From assembly GCA_020718925.1 (NCBI GenBank), contig DYRC01000058.1, positions 1-15,131 on the forward strand: a DNA stretch of 15,131 bases, in the 5' to 3' direction. The notes under the pieces were generated by a model. That model saw nothing but the letters and a program-made list of their open reading frames with translations, made no database searches and was not told where the DNA came from. This DNA comes from Desulfonema limicola. Its GTDB lineage: Bacteria > Desulfobacterota > Desulfobacteria > Desulfobacterales > DYRC01. The stretch's first letter is position 1. The number at the start of each line of letters is the position of its first letter. Positions 6,652 through 12,656 of this stretch are shown here, one piece after another. The position numbers and the translations under genes were made by a program.

Positions 6652-7586
6652 TGAAAACACATCATATTACTATCGGAACCCGGGGAAGCCAACTGGCATT
6701 ATGGCAGGCAAATTGGGTTAAAGCAGCGTTGATTGAAAAAAATCCGGGCTTATCTGTTGAGCTGCTGATTATCAAAACCAAAGGCGACAAAATTTTGGAT
6801 GTGCCGCTCGCCCAAGTTGGCGGCAAGGGGCTGTTTGTCAAGGAAATCGAAGATGCCATTTCAGACAGACGGATTGATTTGGCGGTGCATAGCATGAAAG
6901 ATATGCCGGCGGAACTTCCTGCCGGATTGTGCATCAGCGCGGTGCCTGAGCGCGAAGACCCCAAAGACGTGCTGATTTCCCGAAAAGGTTTGATGCTTTC
7001 TCAACTGCCCATCGGCGCAAAAATCGGTACCTGCAGCCTTCGCCGGGCTGCTCAACTGAAGCATATCAGACCGGATGCGGAAATTGTGTCTTTGCGTGGA
7101 AATCTGGATACGCGGCTTAAAAAATTGGAAACCGAGGGTCTTGACGCGGTGATTTTAGCCGCCGCCGGAATCAAACGACTCGGACTTGATCACCGAATCA
7201 CGCAATATCTGGATGAGTCTGTCATGCTTCCGGCAGTGGGACAGGGCGCGTTGTGCATTGAAAGCAGGCAAGATGATCCGGATATTTTTCCGATGATTGC
7301 TGCCCTTGATCATCTGCCGACCCGCGTTGTTGTTTCAGGCGAGCGGGCATTTTTAAACCGGCTGGAAGGTGGCTGTCAGGTTCCGATTGCCGCACACGGA
7401 AATATCAACGGAGACATATTTACCATTTCCGGGCTGGTGGCAGATATTGACGGCAAAACGCTTATCAAAGATACCTTGTCCGGACCCGCAGGCGAATCCG
7501 AAGCTATCGGAATCTGTCTGGCAGAACGGCTGTTATCGCTGGGCGCTGGACATATCCTTGAAACATTGAAAAAAAGTCTGACTTAA
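6651..7586 (+). CDS. hemC: Hydroxymethylbilane synthase (porphobilinogen deaminase)
   Basis: HemC joins four porphobilinogen molecules into hydroxymethylbilane in tetrapyrrole (heme, siroheme, cobalamin) synthesis. The 311-residue product starts MKTHHITIGTRGSQLALWQ, so I place the start at 6651 rather than at the upstream end of the open frame (6498). Conserved blocks are GTRGSQLALWQA (9-20), VGGKGLFVKEIEDAI (56-70) and DLAVHSMKDMP with the catalytic aspartate D84. SLRGNLDTR (147-155) and PAVGQGAL (194-201) are also present. C242 in LEGGCQVPIAAH anchors the dipyrromethane cofactor and carries the same number as in E. coli. It is coupled to fmdB by a one-base overlap and followed 17 bases later by the dehydrogenase gene, so all three probably form one operon. 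Confidence 0.97.
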   Translation: MKTHHITIGTRGSQLALWQANWVKAALIEKNPGLSVELLIIKTKGDKILDVPLAQVGGKGLFVKEIEDAISDRRIDLAVHSMKDMPAELPAGLCISAVPEREDPKDVLISRKGLMLSQLPIGAKIGTCSLRRAAQLKHIRPDAEIVSLRGNLDTRLKKLETEGLDAVILAAAGIKRLGLDHRITQYLDESVMLPAVGQGALCIESRQDDPDIFPMIAALDHLPTRVVVSGERAFLNRLEGGCQVPIAAHGNINGDIFTISGLVADIDGKTLIKDTLSGPAGESEAIGICLAERLLSLGAGHILETLKKSLT

Positions 7587-7603
7587 TAGGCGGAGAATAC
7601 ATC

Positions 7604-8917
7604 ATGGTAACGTATGACAGTTTGGCATCGAAAAAAGATAAAATCGCAGTGGTCGGCTTGGGATATGTCGGGCTTCCGTTAGCCGTGCAGTTGTCAAAGC
7701 ATTTTGATATGTTAGGCTATGATCTGAAAGCTGAAAGAATTGCAGAACTTCAATCCGGCAAAGACAAGACCTTGGAGATCACAGGCGAGGAACTCAGCCG
7801 TGCAAATATCTCCTATACCGGAGACGCCAAAGAGCTATCCTCTTGTCGGTTGATTATTGTGGCTGTTCCCACGCCCATTGATCAATATCGGATACCGGAT
7901 TTAAGCCCGTTGGAAGGCGCGTCAAGAGCCGTAGGCAAAAACATGGCAAAAGGAACGTGCGTGGTGTTTGAATCAACGGTCTATCCCGGAGCCACCGAAG
8001 AAGTCTGCATTCCCATCATTGAAAAAGAATCCGGCATGATTTACCGCAGAGATTTCACCGTAGGCTATTCGCCGGAGCGGATCAATCCGGGGGATAAAGT
8101 TCGTACGCTGGAAAATGTGGTTAAAATTGTTTCCGGCTCAGATGAAGCTACGCTGGAGCTTGTGGCGCAGGTCTATGGCAAAGTGGTCAAAGCCGGGCTT
8201 CACCGCGCATCGTCAATCCGGGTGGCTGAAGCTGCCAAAGTCATTGAAAATACTCAAAGAGATTTGAATATTGCCTTGATGAATGAGCTTGCCATGATTT
8301 TTGACATCATGGGCATTGACACTTCGGAAGTCTTGGACGCTGCCGGAACAAAATGGAATTTTCTCAATTTCAAGCCCGGTCTGGTCGGCGGACACTGTAT
8401 CGGCGTTGATCCGTATTATCTGACATTCAAAGCCGAATCGTTGGGCTATCATCCGGATATGATTCTGGCAGGGCGCCGCGTCAATGACGGCATGGGCAAA
8501 TACATTGCTGAAAAAACTGTGAAAATGCTCATTCGGCAGGGCAAGCAGGTTCGCCGGGCAAAAGTGGCAATTTTGGGAATTACCTTTAAAGAAGACGTTC
8601 CTGATCTGAGAAATACGCGGGTGGTGGACATTGTTAAGGAATTGCAGGATTACGGCGTCACCGTGCTGGTGCATGATGCGATGGCAGATTCCGCAGAAGC
8701 CAAAAAATACTATGGCATTGACTTGCAGACTATGGAAAATCTGGCAGGCGTGGATGCCGTGATTGTTGCGGTGGTTCACAAGGCTTATGCCAAGATGGGG
8801 CTTTCAGAGATTGCCAGACTCTGCTCGCCGGGCGGTATTCCGCTGGTGGTGGATGTGAAGTCCTCATTCAGTCCGAAGGAAGCAAAAGAGATGAATATTG
8901 CTTACTGGCGGCTATAA
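7604..8917 (+). CDS. UDP-sugar 6-dehydrogenase (WbpO/TviB-like, UDP-GlcNAc/GalNAc type)
   Basis: This family oxidises C6 of a UDP-sugar twice with NAD+ to make a UDP-uronic acid for surface polysaccharide. The 437-residue protein has the Rossmann motif GLGYVG (18-23) and FESTVYPGATEE (122-133). SPERINPGD (156-164), AAKVIENTQRDLNIALMNE (210-228) and GLVGGHCIGVDPYYL (259-273) follow, the last with catalytic C265. The SPERINPGD signature and the overall sequence fit the WbpO/TviB/WbpA group better than UDP-glucose dehydrogenase, but substrate cannot be fixed by eye. A GGCGGAG site precedes the ATG at 7604. It sits alone after hemC, with no glycosyltransferase or epimerase gene in view, so its partner pathway lies elsewhere. 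It converges on ssb. Confidence 0.92.
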   Translation: MVTYDSLASKKDKIAVVGLGYVGLPLAVQLSKHFDMLGYDLKAERIAELQSGKDKTLEITGEELSRANISYTGDAKELSSCRLIIVAVPTPIDQYRIPDLSPLEGASRAVGKNMAKGTCVVFESTVYPGATEEVCIPIIEKESGMIYRRDFTVGYSPERINPGDKVRTLENVVKIVSGSDEATLELVAQVYGKVVKAGLHRASSIRVAEAAKVIENTQRDLNIALMNELAMIFDIMGIDTSEVLDAAGTKWNFLNFKPGLVGGHCIGVDPYYLTFKAESLGYHPDMILAGRRVNDGMGKYIAEKTVKMLIRQGKQVRRAKVAILGITFKEDVPDLRNTRVVDIVKELQDYGVTVLVHDAMADSAEAKKYYGIDLQTMENLAGVDAVIVAVVHKAYAKMGLSEIARLCSPGGIPLVVDVKSSFSPKEAKEMNIAYWRL

Positions 8918-8920
8918 AAC

Positions 8921-8940
8921 CCCCGCAGCGTACTGCGGGG
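8921..8940. terminator. Intrinsic terminator between the dehydrogenase gene and ssb
   Basis: CCCCGCAG (8921-8928) pairs perfectly with CTGCGGGG (8933-8940) around a CGTA loop. Read on the - strand it is followed by GTTTTAT, so it fits best as the ssb terminator. On the + strand no T-run follows, so it would act there only as a weak stop or 3' end protector. Confidence 0.75.
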
Positions 8941-8961
8941 AGAACGGATTTCATGCAGCCG

Positions 8962-9417
8962 CTAAAAGGGAATATCCTCATCCGGTGCTTCAGATGTCGG
9001 CGCTGACATGGGAGTCGGTGCGGTGCCTTCATCATCAGGACGGTCATCCGGACGGGTTGCAGGTCGGGCAGGCTGCCGCGACTGTGCGTCCGGAGCATCG
9101 CCTTTTGTACCGAGCATCTGTACGGTATTGGCAATTACCTCCAATGAAAATCGCTTATTGCCTTCTTTGTCGGTATATTCGTTGCTCTGAAGCCGCCCTT
9201 CCACATAGACCTGCTTCCCTTTTGAGAGATACTGTCCACAGATTTCCCCCAACTTGCGGAAAGCTGTTACCCTGAACCATTCTGTTCTGTCCTCTCCTTT
9301 GACTTTTTCGGTGGCTGCCACGTTGAAATTAGCTACTGCAAGACCATCCGGAGTATAGCGAACTTCCGGGTCTCTCCCCAAATGCCCAATCAACACTGCT
9401 TTGCAAAGCCCTGCCAT
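8962..9417 (-). CDS. ssb: Single-stranded DNA-binding protein
   Basis: SSB coats single-stranded DNA during replication, repair and recombination and recruits partner proteins through its acidic tail. The 151-residue protein has the OB-fold over about 1-105, including IGHLGRDPEVRYTPDG (10-25), TEWFRV (45-50) with the aromatic pair W47/F48, and QVYVEGRL (69-76). A flexible Pro/Ala/Asp-rich linker follows (107-145). The tail ends in the interaction tip DEDIPF (146-151). A GGGGGAG site lies 10 bases before the ATG, and a good promoter is visible upstream. The gene is monocistronic as far as can be seen. Confidence 0.96.
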   Translation of the reverse strand: MAGLCKAVLIGHLGRDPEVRYTPDGLAVANFNVAATEKVKGEDRTEWFRVTAFRKLGEICGQYLSKGKQVYVEGRLQSNEYTDKEGNKRFSLEVIANTVQMLGTKGDAPDAQSRQPARPATRPDDRPDDEGTAPTPMSAPTSEAPDEDIPF

Positions 9418-9497
9418 AATATTTCATCTCCCCCTTGTCATAAATTAAAACGCACCACTCAGACAAAACCATCCGGGATTCATAAGTGATTAAGTAA

Positions 9498-9527
9498 ATT
9501 ATAATATTTTTATGAGAAAAAAGTCAA
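9498..9527 (-). promoter_or_regulatory. Sigma70-type promoter for ssb
   Basis: Read on the - strand, TTGACT (9522-9527) is followed after 18 bases by a perfect TATAAT (9498-9503). Transcription would start near 9491, leaving about 74 bases of untranslated leader before ssb. The region is AT-rich, but the hexamers are well placed. Confidence 0.6.
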
Positions 9528-9695
9528 TTGAAATAGTTATCATGATCTTCAGGATTCAGCATGACAAAGACCTGTTCTATCGTGATGTGAGAAAAAAAGA
9601 AGTGGCTGGCAGTATGATATTGTTGCGGTGAACAAGGGATGTAATCCTGTAAATTGTAGTTCAGGCAAAAAATACCGCAAAATATTGCTTGTCCG
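9528..9695. other. Non-coding interval between ssb promoter and ilvN terminator
   Basis: The gap between ssb and ilvN is 332 bases in total. Its left part holds the ssb promoter and its right part the ilvN terminator. In between I see no gene, RNA or repeat. A 39-codon + strand frame (9512-9631) has no ribosome binding site and is not called. Confidence 0.5.
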
Positions 9696-9737
9696 AAAAA
9701 CGGTTATTACAGCCCGCAGACATGAAGCTACGGGCTG
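9696..9737 (-). terminator. Probable terminator of the ilv operon
   Basis: Ten-base arms (9728-9737 and 9710-9719) pair with one wobble around an 8-base loop, 12 bases beyond the ilvN stop codon. Read on the - strand a T-run (TTTTT, 9696-9700) follows, but nine bases after the stem, so it may be less efficient than a canonical one. Confidence 0.5.
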
Positions 9738-9749
9738 CATCTGTTTGAA

Positions 9750-10238
9750 TTACTTCCCTTCCCGAAACATCGCAATCGCGCCGGTTCTGGCAATTTCTTT
9801 GATGCCGATAGGTTTCAGCAGGCTTAAAAGCGCTTTCAGCTTGCCGTCTGTGCCGGTTACTTCAATCGTATAATGCTCCGTTCCCACATCTACAATCTTG
9901 CCCCTGAAAATATCCACGATTCTTAAAATTTCCGCTTTATGTTCCGGCTTTGCATTCACCTTGATCAATGCCATTTCGCGCTCAACATAATCAGAGCCGG
10001 TCAGTTCATGCACCTTGATCACGTTGATCAGCTTGTTGATCTGCTTTTTGATCTGCTCAATCAGCGGCAGATTGGCTTTGGTAACAATCGTGAGTCTGGA
10101 CACAACAGAGTCCATCGTTTCTGCAACACACAGGCTTTCAATATTATAGCCCCTGCCGCTGAACAATCCGGCAATTCTTGACAGGACGCCCGGCTGGTTG
10201 TCCACCATAATAGATAAAACGTGCTTTTCTTCGTTCAT
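9750..10238 (-). CDS. ilvN: Acetolactate synthase small (regulatory) subunit
   Basis: The small subunit activates acetolactate synthase and confers valine feedback inhibition in the first shared step of branched-chain amino-acid synthesis. The 162-residue protein has the N-terminal ACT domain (about 5-80) with the ligand-site segment NQPGVLSRIAGLFSGRGYNI (14-33). A C-terminal regulatory domain follows (about 84-160), including LTGSDYVEREMALIKV and VTGTDGKLKALL. This is the usual long IlvH/IlvN form. An AGAGGA site sits six bases before the ATG. It is separated from ilvB, its normal immediate neighbour, by about 460 bases holding a small gene and heptamer repeats. Confidence 0.96.
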   Translation of the reverse strand: MNEEKHVLSIMVDNQPGVLSRIAGLFSGRGYNIESLCVAETMDSVVSRLTIVTKANLPLIEQIKKQINKLINVIKVHELTGSDYVEREMALIKVNAKPEHKAEILRIVDIFRGKIVDVGTEHYTIEVTGTDGKLKALLSLLKPIGIKEIARTGAIAMFREGK

Positions 10239-10254
10239 GTCAAATCCTCTTTAA

Positions 10255-10282
10255 GTGAGAAATGAGAAGTGAGAAGTGAGAA
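10255..10282 (+). repeat. Heptamer array GTGAGAA x4 (left side of inserted gene)
   Basis: Four contiguous heptads, GTGAGAA, ATGAGAA, GTGAGAA and GTGAGAA, lie between the four-helix gene and ilvN. They are the inverse complement of the array at 10669-10696. Degenerate TCTCAC-like copies occur further on, near 10297-10328. Confidence 0.85.
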
Positions 10283-10320
10283 ATATTTTTTTCAATCCTC
10301 ACCTCTTACTTTTTCAAATC

Positions 10321-10668
10321 TCACTTTTTTGCTGTATTTCGTGATGAGAGAAAAATAGCGGTCAATTCTCCGGCTTCTTTCAATAAAGGTTCTATGAGAT
10401 TTGCATTCATCAAACCTTCATCAATTATAAATTCCAACCAAAAATATGATTCATCGGCTTCCTCCAAAACAATACTTATCTTGGATATAAAACCTGCCTT
10501 TGATTGTGCAAGACAAGCTGCCCGATAATTTGCAGCAACCGAAGTCGCAGCTCTGATGAGTTGACCGCGAATATGTTTTGCCAGATATATTTCAGGCAAT
10601 GCCATTGCTAATTTTACACACCGATGTGCAAATTTCTTTGTTCTCACCTTCAAGTCTTGACTACCCAC
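10321..10668 (-). CDS. Four-helix-bundle protein, S23/23S rRNA intervening-sequence family
   Basis: This 115-residue protein belongs by eye to the S23 (TIGR02436-type) four-helix-bundle family, proteins encoded in 23S rRNA intervening sequences and as scattered solo genes. Diagnostic segments are LIRAATSVAANYRAACLAQS (37-56), KAGFISKISIVLEEADESYF (57-76) and WLEFIIDEGL (77-86). The biochemical function is unknown; related Avd proteins bind RNA in diversity-generating retroelements. The best start is a GTG at 10668, because an in-frame stop lies two codons before it. That GTG is itself part of the heptamer array. The gene sits between ilvB and ilvN on the same strand, 28 bases after the ilvB stop. 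Inverted heptamer arrays lie immediately before its start and about 40 bases past its end. It is likely an insertion into the operon. Confidence 0.85.
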   Translation of the reverse strand: MGSQDLKVRTKKFAHRCVKLAMALPEIYLAKHIRGQLIRAATSVAANYRAACLAQSKAGFISKISIVLEEADESYFWLEFIIDEGLMNANLIEPLLKEAGELTAIFLSSRNTAKK

Positions 10669-10696
10669 TTCTCACTTCTCACTTCTCACTTCTCAT
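10669..10696 (-). repeat. Heptamer array GTGAGAA x4 (right side of inserted gene)
   Basis: Read on the - strand this is ATGAGAA followed by three GTGAGAA heptads. It starts directly after the ilvB stop codon (10697-10699) and runs into the GTG start of the four-helix gene. It can pair with the array at 10255-10282. Confidence 0.85.
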
Positions 10697-12385
10697 TTAA
10701 AGCAGCATTTCCGTAATGGGTGCGCCTGCCGGAACCATCGGATATACGCTTTCTTCCGGCTCCACCTTGAAATCCATAATGACAGTTCTGTCGGAAAACA
10801 GCCCCTCTCTCAGGACGGACTCGACTTCTTCAGGTTTTGTCGCCCGCAAACCAAGAGCGCCGTAAGCCTCAGCAAGCTTGACAAAATCCGGCGCAAATTC
10901 CATTGAGGTATGAGAATACCGCTTGTCATAAAACAATTCCTGCCATTGTCTGACCATGCCGAGATAGCGGTTATTCAGGATGACGACTTTTACGGGAAGC
11001 CGATGCTGTATTGCGGTTGCCATTTCCTGAATATTCATCTGAATACTTCCGTCTCCGGCAACATCCACGACCAGCTTATCCGGACAGGCTGCCTGTGCGC
11101 CGATAGCTGCCGGAAGCCCGAAGCCCATCACGCCTAACCCGCCGGAAGTGATGAAATGATTCGGCTTGTCAAAATGGTAATATTGCGCTGCCCATATCTG
11201 ATTCTGCCCCACTTCGGTGGTGATGATCGCCTCTCCTTTGGTGAGTTCATAAAGCTTTTCAATCACATACTGAGGTTTGATCACCTTGTCTGAATGCTGA
11301 TATTTCAACTTGGCAGCCCGTTTCCAATCCTGAATCTGCTTTAACCATTTCCCGCGATTTTCAGCAAGCTCGCTCAAATCTGCTTCTTTCAGCAATTCGT
11401 TCAGAGCGTTCAACGTGATTTTGCAATCTCCGACCACCGGAATGCTGACCGGAACATTTTTGCGAATGGAGGTCGGATCAATATCCACATGCACAATTTT
11501 TGCCTGAGACGCAAACGCATCGGTTTTTCCGGTTACCCGGTCGTCAAAGCGCACACCTATGGCAATCATCAGATCGCAGACAGAGGTTGCCATGTTTGCC
11601 CGGTATGTGCCGTGCATTCCGAGCATACCCATCCATAACGGATCGGATCCGGGAAATCCGCCAAGTCCCATGAGAGACGCAGTTACCGGAATCTGTGTTG
11701 TTCTTGCAAATTCGGTCAGTTCCTTTGCCGCACCTGACAAAATAATGCCGCCGCCTGCAAAAATCATGGGGCTTTCCGCTTTTTCAATAAGCTTGATAAC
11801 CTTTTGCAATTGTTTCATATTCGGCTGATATGTGGGATTATACGACTTCAGCCTGATCTCTTCTTTCGGAACTTTGAAGGCAAGCATTCCCCTTGCCACA
11901 TCTTTGGGAATATCAATCAGCACGGGACCGGGGCGTCCTGAACGGGCAATATAAAAGGCTTCCCGGATAATTCTGCCCAAGTCCTCAATTTTGGAAACCA
12001 GATAATTGTGTTTGGTGCAGGGGCGGGTAATTCCGACAATATCCACTTCCTGAAACGCATCGTTTCCGATCAGATGCGTGGGAACCTGCCCCGTGATAAT
12101 CACTATCGGAATCGAATCTATGTATGCGGACGCAATGCCTGTAACCGCATTTGTGGCTCCGGGTCCGGATGTAACCAGACATACGCCCACTTTGCCGCTG
12201 GCTCTGGCGTATCCGTCCGCCGCATGGGCAGCGCCCTGTTCATGGCGAACCAGAATATGGCGGAAATCTGTTCTGGACAGCTCATCATAAATATCAATAA
12301 CCGCGCCGCCCGGATACCCGAAAATGGTATCCACCCCCTCTTCTTTGAGCATTTTCATCAGAATCTGTGCGCCGGTGAGTTTCAT
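10697..12385 (-). CDS. ilvB: Acetolactate synthase large (catalytic) subunit
   Basis: This thiamine-diphosphate enzyme condenses pyruvate with pyruvate or 2-ketobutyrate to start valine, leucine and isoleucine synthesis. The 562-residue protein has the catalytic glutamate E49 in RHEQGAAHAADGYAR. SGPGATNAVTGI (73-84), the FAD-contacting middle domain (about 190-350) and the ThDP/Mg motif GDGS (444-447) with NN at 471-472 follow. RYLGMVRQWQE (473-483) is the usual next segment. I place the start at the ATG at 12385, where an AAGGAG site lies five bases upstream and the family N-terminus begins. The frame extends to 12406 but without support. Upstream lies a leader peptide and attenuator, so expression should respond to branched-chain aminoacyl-tRNA supply. 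Confidence 0.97.
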   Translation of the reverse strand: MKLTGAQILMKMLKEEGVDTIFGYPGGAVIDIYDELSRTDFRHILVRHEQGAAHAADGYARASGKVGVCLVTSGPGATNAVTGIASAYIDSIPIVIITGQVPTHLIGNDAFQEVDIVGITRPCTKHNYLVSKIEDLGRIIREAFYIARSGRPGPVLIDIPKDVARGMLAFKVPKEEIRLKSYNPTYQPNMKQLQKVIKLIEKAESPMIFAGGGIILSGAAKELTEFARTTQIPVTASLMGLGGFPGSDPLWMGMLGMHGTYRANMATSVCDLMIAIGVRFDDRVTGKTDAFASQAKIVHVDIDPTSIRKNVPVSIPVVGDCKITLNALNELLKEADLSELAENRGKWLKQIQDWKRAAKLKYQHSDKVIKPQYVIEKLYELTKGEAIITTEVGQNQIWAAQYYHFDKPNHFITSGGLGVMGFGLPAAIGAQAACPDKLVVDVAGDGSIQMNIQEMATAIQHRLPVKVVILNNRYLGMVRQWQELFYDKRYSHTSMEFAPDFVKLAEAYGALGLRATKPEEVESVLREGLFSDRTVIMDFKVEPEESVYPMVPAGAPITEMLL

Positions 12386-12399
12386 ACTTACTCCTTCAT

Positions 12400-12413
12400 T
12401 TCTCATTTCTCAC
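12400..12413 (-). repeat. Two heptads GTGAGAA/ATGAGAA before ilvB
   Basis: Read on the - strand, GTGAGAA (12407-12413) and ATGAGAA (12400-12406) lie just upstream of the ilvB ribosome binding site. They have the same unit and orientation as the array after ilvB. Confidence 0.7.
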
Positions 12414-12432
12414 TTAGTCCGCTTCGTCAAAT

Positions 12433-12468
12433 AAAAAACCCGTTACCGGCTGTTCAAGCTGATAACGG
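12433..12468 (-). terminator. Attenuator terminator (segment 3:4) in the ilvB leader
   Basis: Read on the - strand, an arm starting CCGTTATCAGCT pairs back onto AGCCGGTAACGG (11 pairs, one mismatch, loop TGAAC; 12440-12468). A run of six T follows (12433-12438). The flanking A and T runs extend the stem. It sits between the leader peptide and ilvB. Confidence 0.88.
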
Positions 12469-12576
12469 ATTTTTATTTTATTTCAAATATTTGAAAAAAA
12501 TCAAACCATTATCAAGCCCTGCCTTTGACAAGGAGAATCTCCCCGATCAGAATGATGATGACAAGATTGATAATGG
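12440..12576 (-). promoter_or_regulatory. Four-segment transcription attenuator of the ilvB operon
   Basis: Four segments can be laid out by eye. Segment 1 is CCATTATCAA (12567-12576), inside leader codons 6-9. Segment 2 is GCTTGATAATGG (12506-12517), spanning the leader stop codon. Segments 3 and 4 form the terminator (12440-12468). Segment 1 pairs with segment 2 over 10 perfect bases. Segment 2 pairs with the 5' arm of the terminator (CCGTTATCAGC, 12458-12468) with one bulge and one wobble. A ribosome stalled on the Ile/Leu/Val codons would mask segment 1, let 2:3 form and prevent termination. This is the trp/ilv-type mechanism; it is inferred from pairing alone. Confidence 0.85.
12481..12496. 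repeat. Perfect 16-bp palindrome in the ilv leader
   Basis: TTTCAAATATTTGAAA is identical on both strands. It lies between segment 2 and segment 3 of the attenuator. It could be a small hairpin in the RNA or a protein-binding operator in DNA; being AT-only apart from two G/C pairs, it may also be chance. Confidence 0.5.
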
Positions 12577-12592
12577 AAATAATATTTTTCAT
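12512..12592 (-). CDS. ilv operon leader peptide (26 residues, Ile/Leu/Val-rich)
   Basis: The short frame begins MKNIISIINLV and ends VKGRA before a TGA. Of its 26 residues, nine are Ile, four Leu and two Val, including an IleIleIle run at 12-14 preceded by Val and followed by Leu-Ile. An AGGG site lies seven bases before the ATG. Its composition, its position between a promoter and a terminator hairpin ahead of ilvB, and the overlap of its codons 6-9 and stop with pairing segments all fit a sensing leader peptide. The peptide is also hydrophobic enough to be a tiny membrane protein, but the RNA pairings favour a regulatory role. Confidence 0.85.
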   Translation of the reverse strand: MKNIISIINLVIIILIGEILLVKGRA

Positions 12593-12609
12593 AGCTTTAC
12601 CCTGCATGA

Positions 12610-12638
12610 GATATAGCAAGCTCTGAATATAAAGTCAA
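12610..12638 (-). promoter_or_regulatory. Sigma70-type promoter of the ilv leader and operon
   Basis: Read on the - strand, TTGACT (12633-12638) and TATATC (12610-12615) are 17 bases apart. Transcription would start near 12603, only about 11 bases before the leader ATG, so the leader ribosome binding site would lie at the extreme 5' end. It starts 18 bases after the rseP stop codon. Confidence 0.55.
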
Positions 12639-12656
12639 TTTTTTTTTGCATCCCGC

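Noticed and set aside
8213..8779. A 188-codon - strand frame inside the UDP-sugar dehydrogenase gene
   Set aside because: The dehydrogenase has all catalytic motifs across this stretch; the antisense frame is a by-product.
9512..9631. A 39-codon + strand frame between ssb and ilvN that reads plausibly (contains DKDLFYRDVRKKEVAG)
   Set aside because: There is no ribosome binding site, and the frame starts inside the ssb promoter; no family is recognised.
10255..10696. CRISPR array
   Set aside because: The repeats are contiguous heptamers without spacers and in inverse orientation on the two sides; no cas gene is present.
12440..12592. T-box riboswitch controlling ilvB
   Set aside because: No T-box sequence, specifier loop or stem I is seen; a translated leader peptide with four pairing segments explains the region.
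12008..12616. A 202-codon + strand frame over the 5' end of ilvB and its leader
   Set aside because: It runs antisense through ilvB, the attenuator and the leader peptide and shows no recognisable domain.
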